A stretch of 9,235 nt of DNA, from the NCBI GenBank assembly GCA_947174085.1, contig CAMWHN010000069.1:1-9235 (forward strand), written 5' to 3'. Below the pieces are notes generated by a model that saw only the letters and a program-made list of their open reading frames with translations, was not told the origin of the DNA and did not search any database. The stretch is from an uncultured Ruminococcus sp. (GTDB lineage: Bacteria; Bacillota; Clostridia; Oscillospirales; Ruminococcaceae). How positions within the stretch are numbered: the first letter of the stretch is position 1; each line of letters opens with the position of its first letter. Shown in pieces: positions 6,331 to 9,235 of this stretch. The translations under genes were made by a program, and so were the position numbers.

Positions 6331-6860
6331 TATTTATTTTTTTTCATTTTTAATTCTCTGGGCAAAAACGGCTCTATCACAGAACGCAATTCTGAACTCG
6401 GTGTAAAATATAAACAACATTTGCCATATTCAGGGTGTTCAAATTCTGCATAATATTCTTCATCATCTTGTGAATTACTAACAGAAATCCCAATGGCTGA
6501 AAATGTTACTAATGCATTATCTTCGTCTTCTTCTGGACAAGTACCTGCTTTGCCATAAACAGTAAAATTCTTAACTTCAATGCTAAGCATTTCTTTGCGT
6601 TTAGACTTGCCTAAAATTTTATCTATATCTAAAATGCCATTGGTACAAGAATATTCATATTCGACACGAAGCATTTTTAGAAAATAAAACAATGCCCAAA
6701 TCGCACCAAAAGATAAAAAAATTGCAATAGTAAGTCCCATGAATATTAGCAAAATTGAAATAATTATCACTGTAATTGCGATAATAATAATGCAAGCTCG
6801 TTTCATATCGTCTTTTGTAGTATTTTCTTTTTTGACGAGCTGTTCTGCAAAGTAATCCAT
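6330..6860 (-). CDS. Small two-TM membrane protein of unknown function (possibly DUF6106)
   Basis: The 176-residue product has a short basic/acidic N-terminus (about 1-21), two adjacent hydrophobic helices at about 22-40 and 42-61, and a soluble C-terminal domain from about 65 to 170. The soluble part contains VEYEYSCTNGILDIDKILGKSKRKEM in two overlapping halves (66-80 and 78-91), an acidic stretch EEDEDN (110-115), and ends FLPRELKMKKNK. The YTNGxLDIDKI-like pattern recalls the clostridial family DUF6106, but I place it from memory and with limited confidence. Architecture suggests a membrane-anchored PH-like or beta domain facing the cytosol. The start is ATG with GAGGTG 5 nt upstream. The gene precedes nnr by 12 nt and is probably in the same transcript; a role in nicotinamide repair is not implied by its sequence. 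Confidence 0.7.
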   Translation of the reverse strand: MDYFAEQLVKKENTTKDDMKRACIIIIAITVIIISILLIFMGLTIAIFLSFGAIWALFYFLKMLRVEYEYSCTNGILDIDKILGKSKRKEMLSIEVKNFTVYGKAGTCPEEDEDNALVTFSAIGISVSNSQDDEEYYAEFEHPEYGKCCLYFTPSSELRSVIEPFLPRELKMKKNK

Positions 6861-6884
6861 AATAGCACCTCTAATAATCTAATT

Positions 6885-6913
6885 ATTATAAAAATACATG
6901 CTATTATTTTAAC
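6885..6913 (-). promoter_or_regulatory. Possible internal promoter upstream of the two-TM gene and nnr
   Basis: On the minus strand TATAAT (6890-6885) is a perfect -10. The hexamer 17 bp upstream, GTTAAA (6913-6908), matches the -35 consensus at only three positions. It lies in the 91-bp gap between the nitroreductase stop and the next ATG. In DNA this AT-rich a TATAAT arises easily by chance. Confidence 0.35.
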
Positions 6914-6951
6914 ATACTTTGCAGAAAATAGCAAGTCTTTTCATAGAATTT

Positions 6952-7488
6952 TCAAATAATTTGCAGAATTTCATCAACTGCTTTACGCTTTGGTGCATCT
7001 GGTTGTTCACTTGCATAGCCAATCGCAATTAAAGCAGAAATACTCTCTTGTTCCGGTAAATTTAACATTTCAGAAATTTTACTCTCGTCAAAAATGCCCA
7101 TAATTAAAGTTCCAAAACCATATGCATGTGCTGTTAAACAAAACGTCTGGCAAGCAATTCCGGCATCAAATGACTGCCAATGCGGATTAAAATTGCCGTC
7201 TTTTTCAAAACCCGCACCAGAAATTCCATTAATTGTTGTTAATACTACCAATGCCGGCGCATTTTGAATATTTAACTTGTTTTTAGAAAAATCACAAGTT
7301 CCCTGTTCTGCAATTTGATTTTTCAGCTCTGGATTTAAAATTGCATAATATTTCGCTGTCTGCGAATTTTTCCAAGACGGCGCAAAACGCACAGCTTCTA
7401 TTATTTTTTGTAAATCTTCCTGTGCCACAGGCTGATTTGTATAGTTTCTAATACTCCGACGTTCTGTGATTGCTTTTATTAATTCCAT
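6952..7488 (-). CDS. Nitroreductase-family FMN oxidoreductase
   Basis: This is a compact 178-residue member of the FMN-dependent, NAD(P)H-using nitroreductase family, cytosolic and typically dimeric. Visible motifs are RRSIRNY (10-16), whose basic residues contact FMN phosphate, APSWKNSQTAKYY (36-48), the central helix SFDAGIACQTFCLTAHAYGFGTLIMGIFD (split here as 106-120 and 121-134), and ALIAIGYASEQP (153-164) near the C-terminus. No ferredoxin domain is present. The physiological substrate cannot be told from sequence; members reduce quinones, flavins, nitro compounds or enone-type metabolites. The start is ATG with AGGAGG 8 nt upstream. It follows the kinase-like gene by 17 nt, so the two are likely co-transcribed. 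Confidence 0.9.
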   Translation of the reverse strand: MELIKAITERRSIRNYTNQPVAQEDLQKIIEAVRFAPSWKNSQTAKYYAILNPELKNQIAEQGTCDFSKNKLNIQNAPALVVLTTINGISGAGFEKDGNFNPHWQSFDAGIACQTFCLTAHAYGFGTLIMGIFDESKISEMLNLPEQESISALIAIGYASEQPDAPKRKAVDEILQII

Positions 7489-7505
7489 AATAAAAACCTC
7501 CTGAA

Positions 7506-8543
7506 TTAAATAATATTTAAAATAATTTCCTGCATTGCTTTTGCATTTGCAGAAATATTTTTTGCTAATTCTATTTGATTTCTTGCCCTAATTAAATTAT
7601 GCTCCGGATAAGAAATTTTAAAATAGATATTTCCCTGTAAATAATCTAGTAAATATCTCGTTGCCAATTCTACAGTCACAGTAAAAACAGCTTGTACTAA
7701 TACAGACTTTTCTTCTGGTGTCAAAAAATTTTTTGTTTCCTGTAAATAGCCTGTTGCAAAAGCCTGAAATTTCTGTAAATCAATGCCAATTGCATTAAAA
7801 TTTAAATCATCTGAAACTGTTTTTGAAGCAAATGACCTCACAGCGTCACCAAAATCATAAACTAACATGCCATTACTAATCGTATCCCAATCAATGACAA
7901 TTGCTTTCCCAGTAAATTTATGAAATAATAAATTACTGCATTTCATGTCATTATGAACAATTCTAAATGGCAATTTTTTATTTTGATAAAAATTAAAAAT
8001 TTCGCAAGCTCGCTCTTGCATAGATTCTAAAATTTTCAGCTCCGGTAAATTTTGATTCTCAAAAAGTTTTAATTTTTTCATATATTCTGGTGTCGCATGA
8101 AAATTTGGAATTGTTTGTTTTAATTTAGTGCTATCTAAGCCAGATAATCTTGCGTGAAATTGTCCAAATGCTTTCCCTGCTTGCTGAATTTGTACTAAAT
8201 TATTACAGATTCGCATATTTTCGCCTTGTATGAAATTCATCACACGAAAATTCTGATAAAAATAATTTTGATTTTCTGTCTGATAAAATTCTAAAATCTG
8301 CATATCCGGATAATTATTTTTTAAATAATTTGCTACTACTGCAATATTTTGCATCATAATTTCTGGATTTTGAAACGCTATGCGATTCATTTTTTGAAAA
8401 ATATAATATTTTTTTGTAAAATCAGGATTTAAATAGATTACTTGATAGCTATCATGAATACCGCCGTTTGTAAGCAATTTACTATCTAGTAAATTACCAG
8501 ATAAATGAAATTTCTTGCCGATTGTTTCCAGAAAATAGTTCAA
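7506..8543 (-). CDS. APH-fold phosphotransferase, N-acetylhexosamine 1-kinase-like
   Basis: This 345-residue cytosolic kinase belongs to the aminoglycoside phosphotransferase fold. The catalytic loop is IVHNDMKCSNLLF (195-207: H197, D199, K201, N204) and the metal-binding segment is IDWDTI (217-222: D218, D220). An N-terminal GGIHDSYQV (27-35), then KKYIFQKMNRIAFQNPEIMMQNI (44-55 and 56-67), and a C-terminal YLLDYLQGNIYFKISYPEHNLIRARNQ (297-311 and 312-323) closely recall NahK-type kinases. Those phosphorylate N-acetylglucosamine or N-acetylgalactosamine at C1 in hexosamine salvage. This is a sub-family guess from remembered pattern; the fold call is firmer. No pathway partners (phosphorylase, uridylyltransferase) are nearby. 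The start is TTG overlapping the upstream stop as TTGA, with AAAGGTG 8 nt before it. An antibiotic-resistance role is unlikely. Confidence 0.8.
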   Translation of the reverse strand: MNYFLETIGKKFHLSGNLLDSKLLTNGGIHDSYQVIYLNPDFTKKYYIFQKMNRIAFQNPEIMMQNIAVVANYLKNNYPDMQILEFYQTENQNYFYQNFRVMNFIQGENMRICNNLVQIQQAGKAFGQFHARLSGLDSTKLKQTIPNFHATPEYMKKLKLFENQNLPELKILESMQERACEIFNFYQNKKLPFRIVHNDMKCSNLLFHKFTGKAIVIDWDTISNGMLVYDFGDAVRSFASKTVSDDLNFNAIGIDLQKFQAFATGYLQETKNFLTPEEKSVLVQAVFTVTVELATRYLLDYLQGNIYFKISYPEHNLIRARNQIELAKNISANAKAMQEIILNII

Positions 8544-9235
8544 AGTAATTTCACCTTTCTGTAAATAATATGCATTTTTGGATTTGTCATAATTGTCCCA
8601 TCATGATGATAATGCCCACAATACCAATGTTCATAATTTAATTTACAAGCGACTTCTTCCAGAAAATCTGTTAATATATTATCCGGATAAATAGAATTAT
8701 CGCCAAATAATGTATGCTGAATACTTGTCGGCAAACAATGTGTAATCACATAATCCACTTGGAAGCGATGTCCTAATAAATTTGCTCTTGCTTCCTGCAT
8801 TTCTTTTTTGTTTGGGAGTTCCTGTTGCCACCAGCTAATGCCTTGTACCCGAAATGGTTTATCATGGCTTTCTGCGCCTCCCATTGTAAAAAAACTTTTG
8901 CCGTCAATTTCAAATATTTGTCCTCGCATTAACTGTATGACACTTTGAGAAATTCGGCGGATTTTTCCGCCTTTCCAGTTTTCAACAGGGTATAATAATT
9001 CAAGTAAATCAAAATTTTCATGATTTCCGTCAACAAATAAAGTTGTAAAATTACGTTCTTCCAGCCATTGCAACAGCCGAATTTCTTCAATAGAACTGTC
9101 CCATATTAAGCCGAAATCTCCAGTAATAATTAAATAATCTTCTTTTGACAATGTATCAAATACTTCTTGATATGCAATTGATAATCTTTCTAAATCTTGT
9201 ATATCACGCAAACCATGAATATCCCCTGTTACCAG
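8540..9235 (-). CDS. Calcineurin-like metallophosphoesterase, N-terminus cut by the window edge
   Basis: The frame stays open to the end of the window and begins L-V-T-G-D-I-H-G, so only a few N-terminal residues are missing. The TTG at 9211 is internal, because starting there would lose the metal-binding GDIHG motif. In order, the 231 visible residues show GDIHG (4-8), ITGDFG (37-42), VDGNHENFD (68-76), TMGGAESHDKPF (117-128), YVITHCLP (162-169) and YCGHYHHD (205-212). These supply the full set of Asp, His and Asn ligands for a two-metal phosphoesterase. The GGAESHDKPFR...SWWQQELP segment is typical of a small Firmicute/phage branch whose substrate is unsettled. The gene leads the visible cluster and overlaps the kinase gene at TTGA, implying translational coupling. 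Confidence 0.9.
   Translation of the reverse strand: MVTGDIHGLRDIQDLERLSIAYQEVFDTLSKEDYLIITGDFGLIWDSSIEEIRLLQWLEERNFTTLFVDGNHENFDLLELLYPVENWKGGKIRRISQSVIQLMRGQIFEIDGKSFFTMGGAESHDKPFRVQGISWWQQELPNKKEMQEARANLLGHRFQVDYVITHCLPTSIQHTLFGDNSIYPDNILTDFLEEVACKLNYEHWYCGHYHHDGTIMTNPKMHIIYRKVKLL
8552..8558 (-). promoter_or_regulatory. Shine-Dalgarno supporting the TTG start of the kinase gene
   Basis: AAAGGTG (minus strand, 8558-8552) lies 8 nt upstream of TTG at 8543, inside the end of the metallophosphoesterase gene. No in-frame ATG near this position offers a better start. Confidence 0.65.

Noticed and set aside
6899..6933. Possible hairpin (TGCTATT / AATAGCA) between the nitroreductase and two-TM genes
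   Set aside because: The stem is only 7 bp and AT-rich, with a 21-nt loop and no clean T-run, so it is too weak to call a terminator.
7506..8543. Kinase gene as an aminoglycoside resistance gene
   Set aside because: The APH fold is shared with many metabolic kinases. The N- and C-terminal motifs match the NahK-like sugar kinases better, and there is no mobile-element context.
1..9235. Defence system, prophage, insertion sequence or CRISPR array
   Set aside because: I saw no transposase, integrase, Cas, restriction or toxin-antitoxin genes, no terminal inverted repeats and no regularly spaced repeats.

Overview
The window looks like chromosomal DNA from a low-GC, Gram-positive gut-type Clostridia bacterium, most likely a Ruminococcus-like member of the Oscillospiraceae. 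Three things point there: two adjacent genes ending in type I dockerin modules, a DUF975 membrane protein, and very AT-rich DNA with strong AGGAGG ribosome binding sites and frequent TTG starts. The species cannot be fixed from the sequence alone.

Layout. Bases 2-1859 (+) hold two dockerin genes in tandem: the 3' end of one, then a complete secreted protein with about six degenerate beta-type repeats and a C-terminal dockerin. A bidirectional hairpin terminator (1865-1905) separates them from a convergent class II fructose-bisphosphate aldolase gene (fba, -). The 270-bp gap between fba and the DUF975 gene (+) is a divergent promoter region. It carries a clear sigma-A-type promoter on each side, and a near-perfect 18-bp palindrome sits at the predicted fba transcription start. 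The DUF975 protein ends in an unusual Asn/Tyr/Gln tail of about 75 residues. A second bidirectional terminator (4026-4054) separates it from the minus-strand block.

The rest (4059-9235) is all minus strand. In transcription order it holds a calcineurin-like metallophosphoesterase (cut by the window edge), an APH-fold sugar-kinase-like protein resembling N-acetylhexosamine 1-kinase, a small nitroreductase, a two-TM protein of unknown function, the bifunctional NAD(P)HX epimerase/dehydratase Nnr, and a putative lipoprotein. The first three are tightly packed: a TTGA start/stop overlap, then a 17-nt gap. The unknown membrane protein and nnr are also coupled, since the stop codon of the first lies in the Shine-Dalgarno sequence of the second. 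A possible internal promoter lies in the 91-bp gap at 6861-6951.

Functionally the window mixes surface/extracellular genes (dockerin proteins, lipoprotein, DUF975) with central metabolism (fba), metabolite repair (nnr) and small enzymes of uncertain substrate. I found no RNA genes, CRISPR arrays, insertion sequences, phage genes or defence systems. No intergenic stretch exceeds 300 bases. The least ordinary items are the dockerin-bearing repeat protein, the Asn-rich tail on the DUF975 protein and the candidate operator on fba.
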